Of a stretch of DNA of 64,000 bases, positions 1 to 8,867 are shown one piece after another. The DNA lies in NCBI RefSeq assembly GCF_025630775.1, contig NZ_JAOSZE010000045.1:1-64000 (forward strand), read 5' to 3'. Numbering within the stretch: position 1 is the stretch's first letter; each line of letters starts with the position of its first letter. Origin of the DNA: Actinoplanes sp. KI2 (GTDB lineage: Bacteria > Actinomycetota > Actinomycetes > Mycobacteriales > Micromonosporaceae). The notes beneath the pieces are model-generated. The model made no database searches, was not told the DNA's origin, and was given only the letters and a program-made list of their open reading frames with translations. Both the position numbers and the translations under genes were made by a program.

Positions 1-80
1 GGCGTTCAGCCGTGCCGGCCGGGCGCCTCCGGGCGTTCAGCCGTGCCGGCCGGGCGCCTCCGGGGGCTCAGCCGTGCCGG
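1..80. repeat. 31-bp tandem repeat at the 3' end of the phosphoesterase gene
   Basis: Two full 31-bp units (1-31, 32-62) are followed by a partial third copy (63-80). Each contains TCAGCCGTGCCGG, which on the minus strand reads CCGGCACGGCTGA (Arg-His-Gly-stop), the last codons of the adjacent phosphoesterase. The true stop is at 68-70; copies of the stop lie at 37-39 and 6-8. The array may continue left of the window. Confidence 0.85.
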
Positions 81-1705
81 ATGCCGCCGGTGCGGAGTGC
101 GGGGCCGAGGTCGTTGACCCGGGCATCGCGTCCGAAGCGGGTGTCGAGCGGCGCCAGGCCGTACTGGCGTTCGATGGTGCGCACGATCGACGTCGTGTCG
201 TAGGAGGTGTGGTCGACTCCGGACCTGCGCAGCCCTCCCGAGATCAGCAGGGCGGGGATGCGCGTGCCGGGACCGTACTCGTCGGACGGCCCGGGCGTGG
301 CATGCCGGCCCTGGCCGGGCGGGACGACGTGGTCCCACTGGCCGCCGAACTCGTCGTAGGTCACCACGACCAGGGTGCTGGCGGCCTGCGGTCCGGTCAT
401 GACCGCGGTGAGCAGGTCGACCAGGTGCCGCTCGCCGTTGTCGGTGCTCGCGTAGCCGGGGTGCTCGTTCTCCGCGCCGTACGGCTTGACGAAGCTGACC
501 GCGGGCAGCGTGCCCTGCCGGGCGGCGGCGAAGAACGCGGTCTCGTCCCGGAGGTGGTCGCGGGGGTGCTCGCCGGTGCGCGGGTCGACGTAGCCGGGCG
601 CGTACCGGGCGAAGTAGTTGAACGGCTGGTGGTGGTACTGGAAGAGCGGCCCGGGGTGCCCGGCCGCCGCGTCGTCCCAGCCGCCCGCATACCAGGCCCA
701 GGGAATGTTCCGGTCGGACAGCTCGTCGCCGATGGTGCGGCGGTAGTTCGGCGCGGTCGGGTCGACGTCGTTGACCAGCGGCAGCGTGTTGGCGCCACCC
801 GCGCTGGGCGGGTTGGCCGGCTGGACCGTGTTGACCGCGTAGTCGCCGCAGGCGAAGCCGGGCCGGCCGGGGCACGCCTGGGTGACCGGGCCGTCGTTGA
901 GCGACGGGTCGCTGGTGTGCAGCGGGTAGGAACGGGCGCCCGTTCCCGCGGCGGGCGGATTCGGGTTGGGGAAGCCCTGGGCGTCGACCACCGAGTGTGC
1001 GGTGGCGGGCGCGCCCGGCCATGGTGGCGCCTGCGCGGCGACCAGGTACTGGTGGTTGAGGAACGACCCGCCGAACGCGGCCTGGAAGAACCGGTCCGCG
1101 ACCACGTAGTTCGGCGCGTCGGCGGCGTGCAGGTATTGGTAGATGGGCAGCTGACGGGTGTCGTAGTAGCCCTGAGTGAGGCCGGCCGCGTCGCTGCCGG
1201 TGCTGTAGCGGTCCATCCGGCCGCCGTCGAGCTGGTACTGCTCCTGGTAGAACCGGTGCACCAGGTCGCGGGTGCAGCCGCCGGGCGTACCGCCCGGGCA
1301 GGTGGGGCTCTCCGGGGTCAGATGGTCGTTGAGCGAGAACGGCCGGTTGGTGAAGTGGCTCGCGTACGAGAATCCGTTGGTCGCCGTGTCGGTGCCGCAG
1401 GCGGCGTCCAGCGGCGGCGTCGCCAGGCTGGGGTCGTTCTGGTACAGGCACCGGTACGGGCTGCCGTCCTGCCGGACCTGCACACTGCGCCGCGCGTAAC
1501 CGGGAGCGCCACGCCCGTCGACGCGCTGGTCGCCGACCTGGCCCCAGCCCGCGTACAGGTTGTCGAAGCTGTGGTTTTCCTGGTAGATCACCACGAGGTG
1601 GGTGAACGGGCCGAGCGGTCCGTGCCGCGGATGGGCCTGAGCGGGGGCGACGACCAGCCCGAGCACGAGAACGAGCACACCGAGCACCACGCCAACCCGC
1701 CTCAT
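68..1705 (-). CDS. Secreted phosphoesterase family protein (phospholipase C/acid phosphatase type)
   Basis: A 545-aa exported hydrolase of the phosphoesterase family that includes bacterial phospholipase C and acid phosphatase AcpA; it likely cleaves phosphate monoesters or phospholipids outside the cell. The N-terminus MRRVGVVLGVLVLVLGL ending near AQA is a Sec signal peptide without a twin arginine. The family signature YQENHSFDNLYAG follows at about residues 45-57; VVVTYDEFGGQWDH and DHTSYDTTSIVRTIE lie in the C-terminal third. The start at 1705 is chosen because GGAAGGAG sits just upstream; longer in-frame starts lack a ribosome site and would bury the signal peptide. It is monocistronic and its 3' end lies in a tandem repeat. 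Substrate cannot be read from sequence. Confidence 0.85.
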   Translation of the reverse strand: MRRVGVVLGVLVLVLGLVVAPAQAHPRHGPLGPFTHLVVIYQENHSFDNLYAGWGQVGDQRVDGRGAPGYARRSVQVRQDGSPYRCLYQNDPSLATPPLDAACGTDTATNGFSYASHFTNRPFSLNDHLTPESPTCPGGTPGGCTRDLVHRFYQEQYQLDGGRMDRYSTGSDAAGLTQGYYDTRQLPIYQYLHAADAPNYVVADRFFQAAFGGSFLNHQYLVAAQAPPWPGAPATAHSVVDAQGFPNPNPPAAGTGARSYPLHTSDPSLNDGPVTQACPGRPGFACGDYAVNTVQPANPPSAGGANTLPLVNDVDPTAPNYRRTIGDELSDRNIPWAWYAGGWDDAAAGHPGPLFQYHHQPFNYFARYAPGYVDPRTGEHPRDHLRDETAFFAAARQGTLPAVSFVKPYGAENEHPGYASTDNGERHLVDLLTAVMTGPQAASTLVVVTYDEFGGQWDHVVPPGQGRHATPGPSDEYGPGTRIPALLISGGLRRSGVDHTSYDTTSIVRTIERQYGLAPLDTRFGRDARVNDLGPALRTGGIRHG

Positions 1706-1818
1706 CCGTCCGCTCCTTCCAGCCGGCTCACCGCAACCTATCGCGATGACATGATCGCGCACGGTGTCGGTCGTGGCGTCCATCATCGAATGCGACGAGC
1801 CGGGCGAGTCTTCTCGGA

Positions 1819-2706
1819 TCAGGCCAGTGCCAGCAGCCACTCGGCGTTCAGGGCCACGTCGTCCCAACGGTCGCGGGTGGCGCAGTAGCCGATCGAGCCC
1901 AGACCGATGTGAATCCGGTACGCGCGCAGCGCAGCCGGATCAGGGTCCCAGCGGCGTCCGATCGCCGCCTCGATGTCGACCGAGGACCACTGCGGGTACC
2001 ACCCCCAGCAGTACAGCAGCCAGGCGGCGTCGTAGAGCGGATCGCCGAAGCAGGCGCTGCCCCAGTCCAGGACCCCGGCGATGCGGTCGCTCCCGACCAG
2101 CACGTTCCGGGCGAGCAGGTCGTCGTGGATCATGCGGCGCTCGTCCGGCAGGCCCGGCGCGAGCCGGCGCAGCGTGGCCAGGCCCCGTTCGAACGGCTCC
2201 AGACCGACGTCGGACGCGGCCAGCGCGGCCCGCCAGCCCGGGACGCGTGGGGTCTCGTGTTCGACCGCGAGCAGGTATTCCGGCCAGGAGCGGTGGGGCG
2301 CCGTCCGGGACGGGTCCCAGATGCCGTAGCCGCGGCCGCCGACCTCGATCCGGCCGATGGCGTCCATGACATCGAACAGATCGGGCAGGACGGCGGCGAG
2401 GGCGCCGGCGTCGAGATCGTCGAGCGGCGTGCCGGTCAACCGCTCCGACACGGCGTACGCCCACCCGCCGGTCTCGCCGCGGGCGATGACCGCGGGTACC
2501 GGCAGCACGCCGCGCACGACCGCGCCGACGGCCTCGTCCTTCGCGAAGTCCCCGCCGTACCGGCTGACCCGCAGCACCATGTCCTGCCCGGCGACGGTCA
2601 GCGCGTACGCCGTCGACCAGGCCCCGGCGGCCAACCGCTGCGGAAAGCCCGCGTCGCCCAACAGGCTGCGGGCGACGTAGCCGGCCACCTGATCGGGATG
2701 GTCCAT
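1819..2706 (-). CDS. Aminoglycoside phosphotransferase (APH)-family kinase
   Basis: A 295-aa cytoplasmic small-molecule kinase of the APH/choline kinase fold. The catalytic loop is MIHDDLLARNVLV (HxDxxxxN pattern) and the metal-binding segment is GVLDWGSACFGDPLYDAAW, both in the C-terminal half as expected. The protein is rich in Trp near the substrate side (LLYCWGWYPQW). Such proteins phosphorylate antibiotics, sugars or choline-like alcohols; the sequence does not tell which, so resistance should not be assumed. The start at MDHPDQ is preferred over an in-frame ATG 30 nt upstream, but neither has a clear ribosome site. It is divergent from the MarR/GbsR gene, with 71 nt between them containing an inverted repeat. 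Confidence 0.8.
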   Translation of the reverse strand: MDHPDQVAGYVARSLLGDAGFPQRLAAGAWSTAYALTVAGQDMVLRVSRYGGDFAKDEAVGAVVRGVLPVPAVIARGETGGWAYAVSERLTGTPLDDLDAGALAAVLPDLFDVMDAIGRIEVGGRGYGIWDPSRTAPHRSWPEYLLAVEHETPRVPGWRAALAASDVGLEPFERGLATLRRLAPGLPDERRMIHDDLLARNVLVGSDRIAGVLDWGSACFGDPLYDAAWLLYCWGWYPQWSSVDIEAAIGRRWDPDPAALRAYRIHIGLGSIGYCATRDRWDDVALNAEWLLALA

Positions 2707-2757
2707 CCGGCCACCGTATCCAGGCGACGCAGCCACCGGCCTGGACAGGCACGCCGC

Positions 2758-2773
2758 TTCAGTGAAGACTGAA
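2758..2773. promoter_or_regulatory. Inverted repeat TTCAGT-N4-ACTGAA
   Basis: Perfect 6-bp arms (2758-2763 and 2768-2773) around GAAG end 4 nt before the start of the MarR/GbsR-like gene, in the intergenic space shared with the APH kinase. Position and symmetry fit an autoregulatory operator for that wHTH protein. This is inferred from sequence only. Confidence 0.55.
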
Positions 2774-2777
2774 ACTT

Positions 2778-3296
2778 ATGAAACGGCCATCCGATGCTGA
2801 AGCGTCTGACAACGATGCAACAGGCGCTCCCTCGGCAGCCGTCCTGGAGTGGGTCGAACGGCTCGCCAAGTACTGCTCCGACCAGGACGGCGTGCCGCTG
2901 ATCGCCGGGCGCGTGCTCGGCTGGTTGATGATCTGCGACCCGCCCGAGCAGTCCGCGCAGCAGATTGCGACCGCGATCGGGGCCAGCCGGGCCTCCCTGT
3001 CGACCAACCTTCGCCTGCTCAGCTCCGTCGGGTTTGTTCGCGTCCTGACCAAGCCGGCGTCCCGGACCGTGTACTACCGCGTCGACGACGACGCCTGGGA
3101 GAAGGTCGTCCAGCGGCAGATCGCCTCGCTGGCCGCCCTCGGGAAGATCTTTCAGGATGGCGCGCCCCTGGCCGGTTCGTCGCCCGATCGCGGTGGGCGC
3201 ATCGCCGCGGCCAACGAGGTCTTCCGATGGATGCAGCAGATCTTCGACGACGCGCCGCCGCTGCCGTCGACCGCCCGCGCAGCCAAGGAGTCATGA
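2778..3296 (+). CDS. MarR/GbsR-like winged-helix transcriptional regulator
   Basis: A 172-aa DNA-binding protein. A winged helix-turn-helix spans roughly residues 45-105: AGRVLGWLMICDPPEQSAQQIA, then the recognition helix ASRASLSTNLRLLSSVGFV and a wing ending RTVYYRV. This order and the PPEQS turn resemble the GbsR branch of MarR regulators. The C-terminal helices probably dimerise. It overlaps the following methyltransferase by 4 nt (ATGA), so the two are cotranslated, and is divergent from an APH-type kinase. An inverted repeat directly upstream suggests self-repression. Ligand unknown. Confidence 0.8.
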   Translation: MKRPSDAEASDNDATGAPSAAVLEWVERLAKYCSDQDGVPLIAGRVLGWLMICDPPEQSAQQIATAIGASRASLSTNLRLLSSVGFVRVLTKPASRTVYYRVDDDAWEKVVQRQIASLAALGKIFQDGAPLAGSSPDRGGRIAAANEVFRWMQQIFDDAPPLPSTARAAKES

Positions 3297-4195
3297 GGAT
3301 GACAGCGCTACCGGCCGTGTCACAGACCGCCTTCGGCCCGATGGTCATCGCCGCCTGCGAGCAGATCCGCCCGCCGGATCAGCGGCTGTTCGACGACCCG
3401 GACGCCGTCCGCCTGCTGCCACCCGGCCAGCGGCTGATCGTCGGCGCTTGCCGATGGAAACCGGTCCACCGACTGCTCGTCCGGGCCACCGACAGCAAAG
3501 CGCACGGGCTGTGGGCCGGCATGCTGTGCCGCAAACGGTACGCCGACGACAAGGTCCGAGATGCTCTGCACGACGGCATCAAACAGTTCGCCTTTCTCGG
3601 CGCCGGCCTCGACACCCGCCCCTACCGGCTGGTGACACCGACCGGCGCCCGCTCCTTCGAGACCGACCTGCCGGCCGGCATCGCCTACAAGCGCCGCCGC
3701 CTCACCGACGCCTACGGCCAGCTGCCGCCCAACACCACCCTCACCGCGGTCAACCTCGAAACCGACGATCTCACCGCCGCGCTGACCGCGGCCGGCTTCG
3801 ACTGGAACGAACCGGCCATGTTCGTCTGGGAAGCCGTCACCCAGTACCTGACCGAGGACACGGTCCGCAAGACGCTTGCCTGCCTCGGCTCGTCCGCGCC
3901 CGGGAGCCGGCTCATCTTCACCTACCTCCGCCGGGACTTTCTCGACGGCACCGAGGACTACGGCGCCGCGCCCGCGCGGCAGGAGTTCGTGACGAAACGC
4001 CACGTCTGGCACTTCGGGCTGCGTCCCGAAGAAACGCCTACGCTGCTGCGCGACTACGGCTGGATCGAACGGGAACAGGTGGGACCCGCCGAGTATGCCG
4101 AACGATATCTCGTCCCCCTCGGACGAGACCTGACCGTGTCGCCGATCGAACGATTCGTGTACGCCGACCGCTCGACGAACGAAGCTCAGACCTAG
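3293..4195 (+). CDS. SAM-dependent methyltransferase, leucine carboxyl/polyketide O-methyltransferase family
   Basis: A 300-aa class I methyltransferase. The family hallmark FAFLGAGLDTRPYRL (residues ~99-113) is the glycine-rich SAM motif typical of the LCM-like group common in actinomycete secondary metabolism; FETDLPAGIAYKR is the acidic motif II, and MFVWEAVTQYLTEDTV the substrate-side motif. The ATG at 3293 follows AAGGAG and overlaps the upstream stop (ATGA). The methyl acceptor cannot be predicted; many relatives are orphan enzymes. Pairing with a MarR/GbsR regulator suggests conditional expression. Confidence 0.85.
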   Translation: MRMTALPAVSQTAFGPMVIAACEQIRPPDQRLFDDPDAVRLLPPGQRLIVGACRWKPVHRLLVRATDSKAHGLWAGMLCRKRYADDKVRDALHDGIKQFAFLGAGLDTRPYRLVTPTGARSFETDLPAGIAYKRRRLTDAYGQLPPNTTLTAVNLETDDLTAALTAAGFDWNEPAMFVWEAVTQYLTEDTVRKTLACLGSSAPGSRLIFTYLRRDFLDGTEDYGAAPARQEFVTKRHVWHFGLRPEETPTLLRDYGWIEREQVGPAEYAERYLVPLGRDLTVSPIERFVYADRSTNEAQT

Positions 4196-4346
4196 GCCGA
4201 ACCATCGGGGACGCGGTGTGACCTGCTGCACCTGCCCATCTGTCTGATGCCCGGAAATTTGCGCTGCGGGGTGTCAGGGTGGTGGTCATGCGGGAGCGGT
4301 CTGACGGGTTGGCCGCGCCGGACCCCCGCTCCGATGCGCGGCCGGC

Positions 4347-6782
4347 ATGAAGGCGATCGTGCAATGGATTGACGGCACGGTCGCCTCCCTGCCGCTCGGC
4401 GTTCTCGAGGTCTGGGGCAAGCTGGCCTACCTCGTCGGGATTCTGCTGGTGGTCGTCGCGTACGGCGGCTTCACCTTCAGGCCGGGCGGGCATTGGCGGC
4501 TGGGACGGGAGCGGCAGGCCTGGGATGCGAAGGCCGTCGTCAGCATCCCGTTGACCTTCATCCTGATCGTGGTGTCGGGCTACCTCGGGTCCTTCATCGT
4601 GCTCGTTCCCGAAGCGCAGACCTTTGAGTCACTCAAGGATTTGGCCGTCTTTGTCTGCATCCTGCTGCTCGGCTATCCCGCCCTCATCACGGTGCCCTTC
4701 GCGTACGGGTTGTCCGACCTGATCGAGGGCGTACCGCCCGGATTCCTGCTGGACTGGCTGCCGGGCTACTTCATCAACCCGGCCTGTTTCTGGGTCGCCT
4801 ATCTTCTGATCGGCCGGAACCCGGACTTCCGCCGGCTCCGGACCTGGCGGCGGTACCTGCTGTTCGTCGCGGTGTTCCTGGCCGTCGAGCCGATGCTGTG
4901 GGGTCACCTCACCGCGGAGCAGTTCACCCCCGCGATCTCCTACCAGGGCGTCAGCTCCGCGCTGTTCTTCACCACGAGCATCACCTGGATCCTGGCGCCG
5001 GTGGCGATGCTCGCCGCGTTGCCGGCCGCGCGGAGGTTCGGACTGTTCTGGGCGGAAATCCCGGGCCATGTCCGGGAACGGGTCGTGGGACGTAAGGAGT
5101 GGGTCTGGACCTCCGGCACCGGCACCGAGGATCCGGCAACGGTCGCGACCCGTGAGGTCTGGCCCATCCGCATGGTGCTCCTGACGCCGTTCATGACCCT
5201 CGTGCTGTTCATGGTGGGTGCGACATCCTATGTCACGCTCCGAAGCGCGGAGGAGGATTCGGACAACCTCGCGTCCCGGCTTCATGAGGAGATCTCGGAC
5301 AACATCCGCCTCCGCCTCGCCGGGCGTCCGGCGGGCGCCGAGGACGACATCAGCGGTTTGCTCCGGAGCCTCCCGGTAGCGCGTCACGGCGTCGCGCTCG
5401 TCGTCGATCGCTCGGGGCAGGTGGTCGGCTCGTCGGCGGCCCCGGGGGACCCGGTGGCGGCGAAGGCGGTCGCCGAGCTCGGCCGGACACCGCTGGATCC
5501 GGACCGGTTCCGCGCCGGCTTGCCCTATCGCTTCGTGCAGGTCACGCGTAAGCCACTGCACCGGGAGACCTGGCTGGCGCGCGCCATCGCCTACCCGGAC
5601 CCGCAGACCGGCAACGACTGGCTGGTGCTGACGGTGATGCCGGAGTCGTACTACCAGGCCGGCGCGCAGGCCGGCAGCAGCCGCACGGCCGTGGTTTTCG
5701 CGCTGGCGCTGCTCTTGTCGCTGGCCATGGCCGCGGTGCTCGCGGCCATGTTGACCGCACGGCTGCAGCGACTTTCGCTCGCCACGCGCCTGCTGGCACT
5801 GGGAGATCTCCGGCAGCGGGTGCCCGGCAGCCGGCTGGCCGAACTGGACAGTCTGGCCGGCTCCTTCAACGACATGGCCGAACAACTTCAAAGGTCCTTC
5901 AAGGATCTCAACGACGAGGTGCGGCTGCGCAAGCACGCGGAGAGTGCCGTACGTGAGTTGAATGACGACCTCGAACACAAGGTCGCCGAACGCACCCTCG
6001 AGCTGCAGATCGCCACGGCCCATGCGGAAGCGGCCGACCGGGTCAAGTCGACGTTCCTCGCGCAGATGTCCCATGAGCTCCGGACTCCGCTCAACGCGAT
6101 CATCGGCTTCGGGGAGATCCTCTACGACCGGCAGGTCGATCCCTCGTCACCGCAGGCGCAGGAGTTCCTGGGTGACATCCTGACCAGCGGCCGCCACCTT
6201 CTGCAGCTCGTCAACGACATCCTCGACCTGTCCAAGATCGAGGCCGGCGGGTGGGTGTTCCGGCCCGAGAGCATGGATGTCAGCGCGGTCGTCGGCGAGG
6301 TGTGCGGCATCGTGCGGACGGCTGCCGCCGAGAAACACATCCGGGTCGAGGCGGAGGTCGAGCCCGGGCTCGACGCCACCCTGGATCCGGCCCGCTTCAA
6401 GCAGGTGCTCTACAACTACGTGTCCAACGCGCTGAAGTTCACGCCGGAACGGGGACGTGTGGTGGTCCGGGTACGGGCTGAGGACCCGGATCGGCTCCGC
6501 CTGGAGGTGGAGGACACCGGCGTCGGGATCGCACCCGACGACATCGCGCGACTCTTCGCCGAGTTCGTCCAGCTCGATCCCGGCAAGGATCGCGTGCTCG
6601 GCGGGACCGGTCTGGGGCTTGCGCTCACCCAGAGACTCGTCGAGGCGCAGGGTGGCTCGGTCGGGGTCACCAGCGAGCTCGGCAAGGGGAGCCTGTTCTT
6701 CGCGGTCTTCCCGCGACACGGCCCGATTGATGAACGGACACCGCACCGAACTGCAAGGGAAGGTGAGACCGATGCCGGGTGA
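4347..6782 (+). CDS. Multi-pass membrane sensor histidine kinase
   Basis: An 811-aa kinase. The N-terminal ~240 residues hold about six hydrophobic segments with no family I can name (for example LAYLVGILLVVVAYGG and FILIVVSGYLGSFIVLV). A further TM (~275-293), an extracytoplasmic segment (~294-450), another TM (~452-475) and a HAMP-like linker (TARLQRLSLATRLLALGDL) follow. A coiled coil leads to HisKA with MSHELRTPLNAIIGF (His576), then the HATPase with YVSNALKF (N box), EDTGVGIAPDD (G1) and GGTGLGLAL (G2). It overlaps the next gene, a receiver-only protein, by 11 nt, so the two form a coupled two-component pair. No attached DNA-binding output is present; signal unknown. Confidence 0.88.
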   Translation: MKAIVQWIDGTVASLPLGVLEVWGKLAYLVGILLVVVAYGGFTFRPGGHWRLGRERQAWDAKAVVSIPLTFILIVVSGYLGSFIVLVPEAQTFESLKDLAVFVCILLLGYPALITVPFAYGLSDLIEGVPPGFLLDWLPGYFINPACFWVAYLLIGRNPDFRRLRTWRRYLLFVAVFLAVEPMLWGHLTAEQFTPAISYQGVSSALFFTTSITWILAPVAMLAALPAARRFGLFWAEIPGHVRERVVGRKEWVWTSGTGTEDPATVATREVWPIRMVLLTPFMTLVLFMVGATSYVTLRSAEEDSDNLASRLHEEISDNIRLRLAGRPAGAEDDISGLLRSLPVARHGVALVVDRSGQVVGSSAAPGDPVAAKAVAELGRTPLDPDRFRAGLPYRFVQVTRKPLHRETWLARAIAYPDPQTGNDWLVLTVMPESYYQAGAQAGSSRTAVVFALALLLSLAMAAVLAAMLTARLQRLSLATRLLALGDLRQRVPGSRLAELDSLAGSFNDMAEQLQRSFKDLNDEVRLRKHAESAVRELNDDLEHKVAERTLELQIATAHAEAADRVKSTFLAQMSHELRTPLNAIIGFGEILYDRQVDPSSPQAQEFLGDILTSGRHLLQLVNDILDLSKIEAGGWVFRPESMDVSAVVGEVCGIVRTAAAEKHIRVEAEVEPGLDATLDPARFKQVLYNYVSNALKFTPERGRVVVRVRAEDPDRLRLEVEDTGVGIAPDDIARLFAEFVQLDPGKDRVLGGTGLGLALTQRLVEAQGGSVGVTSELGKGSLFFAVFPRHGPIDERTPHRTAREGETDAG

Positions 6783-7164
6783 GCCCGTGCTCATCGTCGA
6801 TGACCATCCAGCCAACCTGAAGCTCCTCGACTTCGTGCTGGCCCGGCAGGGCTACGAGGTCCGTACCGCGCCCGATGCCGAGGAGGCGCTCAAGATGCTG
6901 CAGGACTGGCAGCCGCGGATGATACTTCTCGACCTGCAGATGCCGGGGATGGGCGGCTTGGAAATGGCGCGGCGGCTCAAGGCCGACCCGGCGACGCAGG
7001 GGATTCTGCTCGTCGCGGTCACCGGGGCTGCCATGAAGGGCGACGATCAGATCGCCTTGGAGTTCGGGTGCGACGCGTACCTCAGCAAGCCGATCGATAC
7101 GCGTACGCTGCCCGACTTCGTGGCGCAACTGCTCGTGAAGAGCGCCCCGCCGGGCGTGCTATGA
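6772..7164 (+). CDS. Receiver-only response regulator (partner of the preceding kinase)
   Basis: A 130-aa stand-alone REC domain. Acidic pocket VDD (residues 9-11), phosphoacceptor Asp54 in ILLDLQMPG, Thr84 in VAVTG and Lys106 in YLSKPID complete the canonical set. There is no output domain, so it must act by protein interaction (as CheY or DivK do) or in a phosphorelay. The start overlaps the kinase stop by 11 nt; AAGGGAAGGTGAGA upstream serves as ribosome site. It runs convergently into the glycosidase gene, with the stops overlapping by 6 nt and no room for a terminator. Confidence 0.9.
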   Translation: MPGEPVLIVDDHPANLKLLDFVLARQGYEVRTAPDAEEALKMLQDWQPRMILLDLQMPGMGGLEMARRLKADPATQGILLVAVTGAAMKGDDQIALEFGCDAYLSKPIDTRTLPDFVAQLLVKSAPPGVL

Positions 7165-8661
7165 CACCGACATCGCGACGTCGTCGAACCACACCGTGCC
7201 GGTGTTGGCGCCGGACTTGAGGTGCACCTGGAGGCTGGCCGCGCCGGCCGGCGCGACGTCGTCGACGGTCAGCTTCGTCCACCCGGTGGTGCCCGGAGCG
7301 AGCGCCGCCGAGGACGTCCCGCCGAGCCACTTGTCGGTGGCGTCGAACCAGCTCAGCGCGATCTGGGTGGTGCCGGTGGCGGCGTTGCCCCGGGCGTACA
7401 CCTCGGCGTGCCATTTCTGTCCGGGCTGGACCGGCGTGATCGGCGAGACCCGGTAGGACGGCGAGCCGGCGGCGGTCTTGCCGGTGTTGCTCAGGCTGAC
7501 CGACCAGGTCCCGGTGTGCGCGACCGCCTGCGTCTTGGTGGCCACGCCGAGCTCCGGCAGGTAGGGCCGCCACGGCGTCTGGTTCGCGGCGTTCTCGAAG
7601 CCGAGATCGAGCAGGTCCGCCGGGTACGCGGTGCCGGTCCAGGCCGCCTTCACCACGGCGGCGACCGGTTTCGCGGTGCCGTCGGTGCGGTAGAGGCCGA
7701 ACTGGTACTGGGCGGGAATCTTGGCGACCGCGGAGTCGGGGATGGTGCCGGCGGCGAAGTCGGTGAGCGTCCACGGAGCGACCGAGCGGATGCCGGCCAC
7801 GGCCGCCGCTTGGAAGACCCGGGCCAGGTACGCGGCCTGTTCGCCCTCGGTGGAGGTCAGGCTGCTCAGCCCGGTCTCGCCGATCACCAGCGGAGTGGGC
7901 GCCACGGCGGCCTGGGCCTCCCGCAGGATCGCCAGCGCACGCTCCGAGGTGGCGTAGAAGTGGAAGTCGTAGTAGTCCAGCGGGGTCGCGGTCAACGCCG
8001 CCTTGAGCTTTGCCAGGCCCGCCGTGCCGTCGGAGGCGCTGACCGAGATGGTCACCGGGGTCGCCGGCGCGGCGGTGCGCAGTACCGGGAGAAGCTGCTT
8101 GGCCCAGGCGACGGCCGCCGCGTTGTCCGGGTGGAGCTCGTTCTGCAGATCGATCGAGATGATCCGGCTGTCGTACCGGTAGGGCGCCAGGACGGCGGCC
8201 GCCCAGGTGCTGCTCCCGGTGATGTCGGTGTAGCCGTCCCACCAGTCGAAGAGGGTCAGCTTCACCGTCATGTCGTGCGCGGCGGCCAGCGAGACGAACT
8301 GGGCGAGCTTCGCGGTGTACTCCGGTTTCGGCGTCGGATAGCCGAAGATCGAGGGAAACAGATTGGCGCGTACGCTGTTCGCGCCCAGCGCGGCCGCCCT
8401 GGCCAGGTCGGCGTCGACGGTTGCCGGATCGAAGGCGGTCCACATCTTCGTCCAGCCCGCCGCGGACGGGTAGTAGTTGATCTGCTTCGCGGCCTGGACC
8501 GCGGCCAGTCGTTCCCCCCATCGACCGACGTCGTCGGTGGCCGGCGCCGGGGTGACGGGCGCGGCCACGTCGGCCACGGCGTTCATCGGGGCGCCCGCCA
8601 GCAGCAGCGCGGAAGCAAGGGCGGCCAGGAGCGCCCTCCGGAGAGTGGGGCGAGCGTGCAT
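7159..8661 (-). CDS. Secreted GH-A clan glycoside hydrolase (GH5-like) with C-terminal carbohydrate-binding region
   Basis: A 500-aa exported glycosidase. The signal peptide is MHARPTLRRALLAALASALLLAGAP. The TIM barrel has GANSVRANLFP (strand 2), the general acid/base Glu175 in ISIDLQNELHP and the nucleophile Glu262 in LVIGETGLSS, the two-glutamate arrangement of clan GH-A (GH5/GH2/GH42). From about residue 345 a beta-rich domain (LLDLGFENAANQTPWRP ... GTVWFDDVAMSVS) resembles CBM4/9- or CBM22-like galactose-binding folds. The shorter start at 8661 is chosen because it begins with the signal peptide. Substrate (beta-mannan, glucan or similar) is not decidable. Monocistronic. Confidence 0.78.
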   Translation of the reverse strand: MHARPTLRRALLAALASALLLAGAPMNAVADVAAPVTPAPATDDVGRWGERLAAVQAAKQINYYPSAAGWTKMWTAFDPATVDADLARAAALGANSVRANLFPSIFGYPTPKPEYTAKLAQFVSLAAAHDMTVKLTLFDWWDGYTDITGSSTWAAAVLAPYRYDSRIISIDLQNELHPDNAAAVAWAKQLLPVLRTAAPATPVTISVSASDGTAGLAKLKAALTATPLDYYDFHFYATSERALAILREAQAAVAPTPLVIGETGLSSLTSTEGEQAAYLARVFQAAAVAGIRSVAPWTLTDFAAGTIPDSAVAKIPAQYQFGLYRTDGTAKPVAAVVKAAWTGTAYPADLLDLGFENAANQTPWRPYLPELGVATKTQAVAHTGTWSVSLSNTGKTAAGSPSYRVSPITPVQPGQKWHAEVYARGNAATGTTQIALSWFDATDKWLGGTSSAALAPGTTGWTKLTVDDVAPAGAASLQVHLKSGANTGTVWFDDVAMSVS

Positions 8662-8867
8662 GCGGTCAGTCCTCGGCGGGGGGATCGAACAGGTGATCAG
8701 CCCTGTCGGCCGCGGTCCGGGTCCGATCAAGCCCTTCCGGTTGCGGTTGGGGGAGCGGTTCGGGTTCCGTCCCGGTCCGTCGCATCGCCGGTCTTCACCC
8801 CGGGTGGGTGAGCCGCCGGCCCGCGATCGGGACGAAGCTGAAGGTCCCGACCAAGCGGAGGAGCGGC

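Noticed and set aside
6..1451. Alternative minus-strand frame that ends in the outer copy of the 3' repeat
   Set aside because: Shares only the repeated C-terminal codons; the body is Arg/Pro-rich out-of-frame translation of the phosphoesterase.
74..1888. Long plus-strand open frame antisense to the phosphoesterase
   Set aside because: Composition is Val/Gly/Arg-rich without domains and mirrors the codon bias of the real gene; typical high-GC shadow frame.
1819..2706. Calling the APH-type kinase an aminoglycoside resistance gene
   Set aside because: Only the generic kinase motifs are visible; the fold also covers choline, sugar and macrolide kinases.
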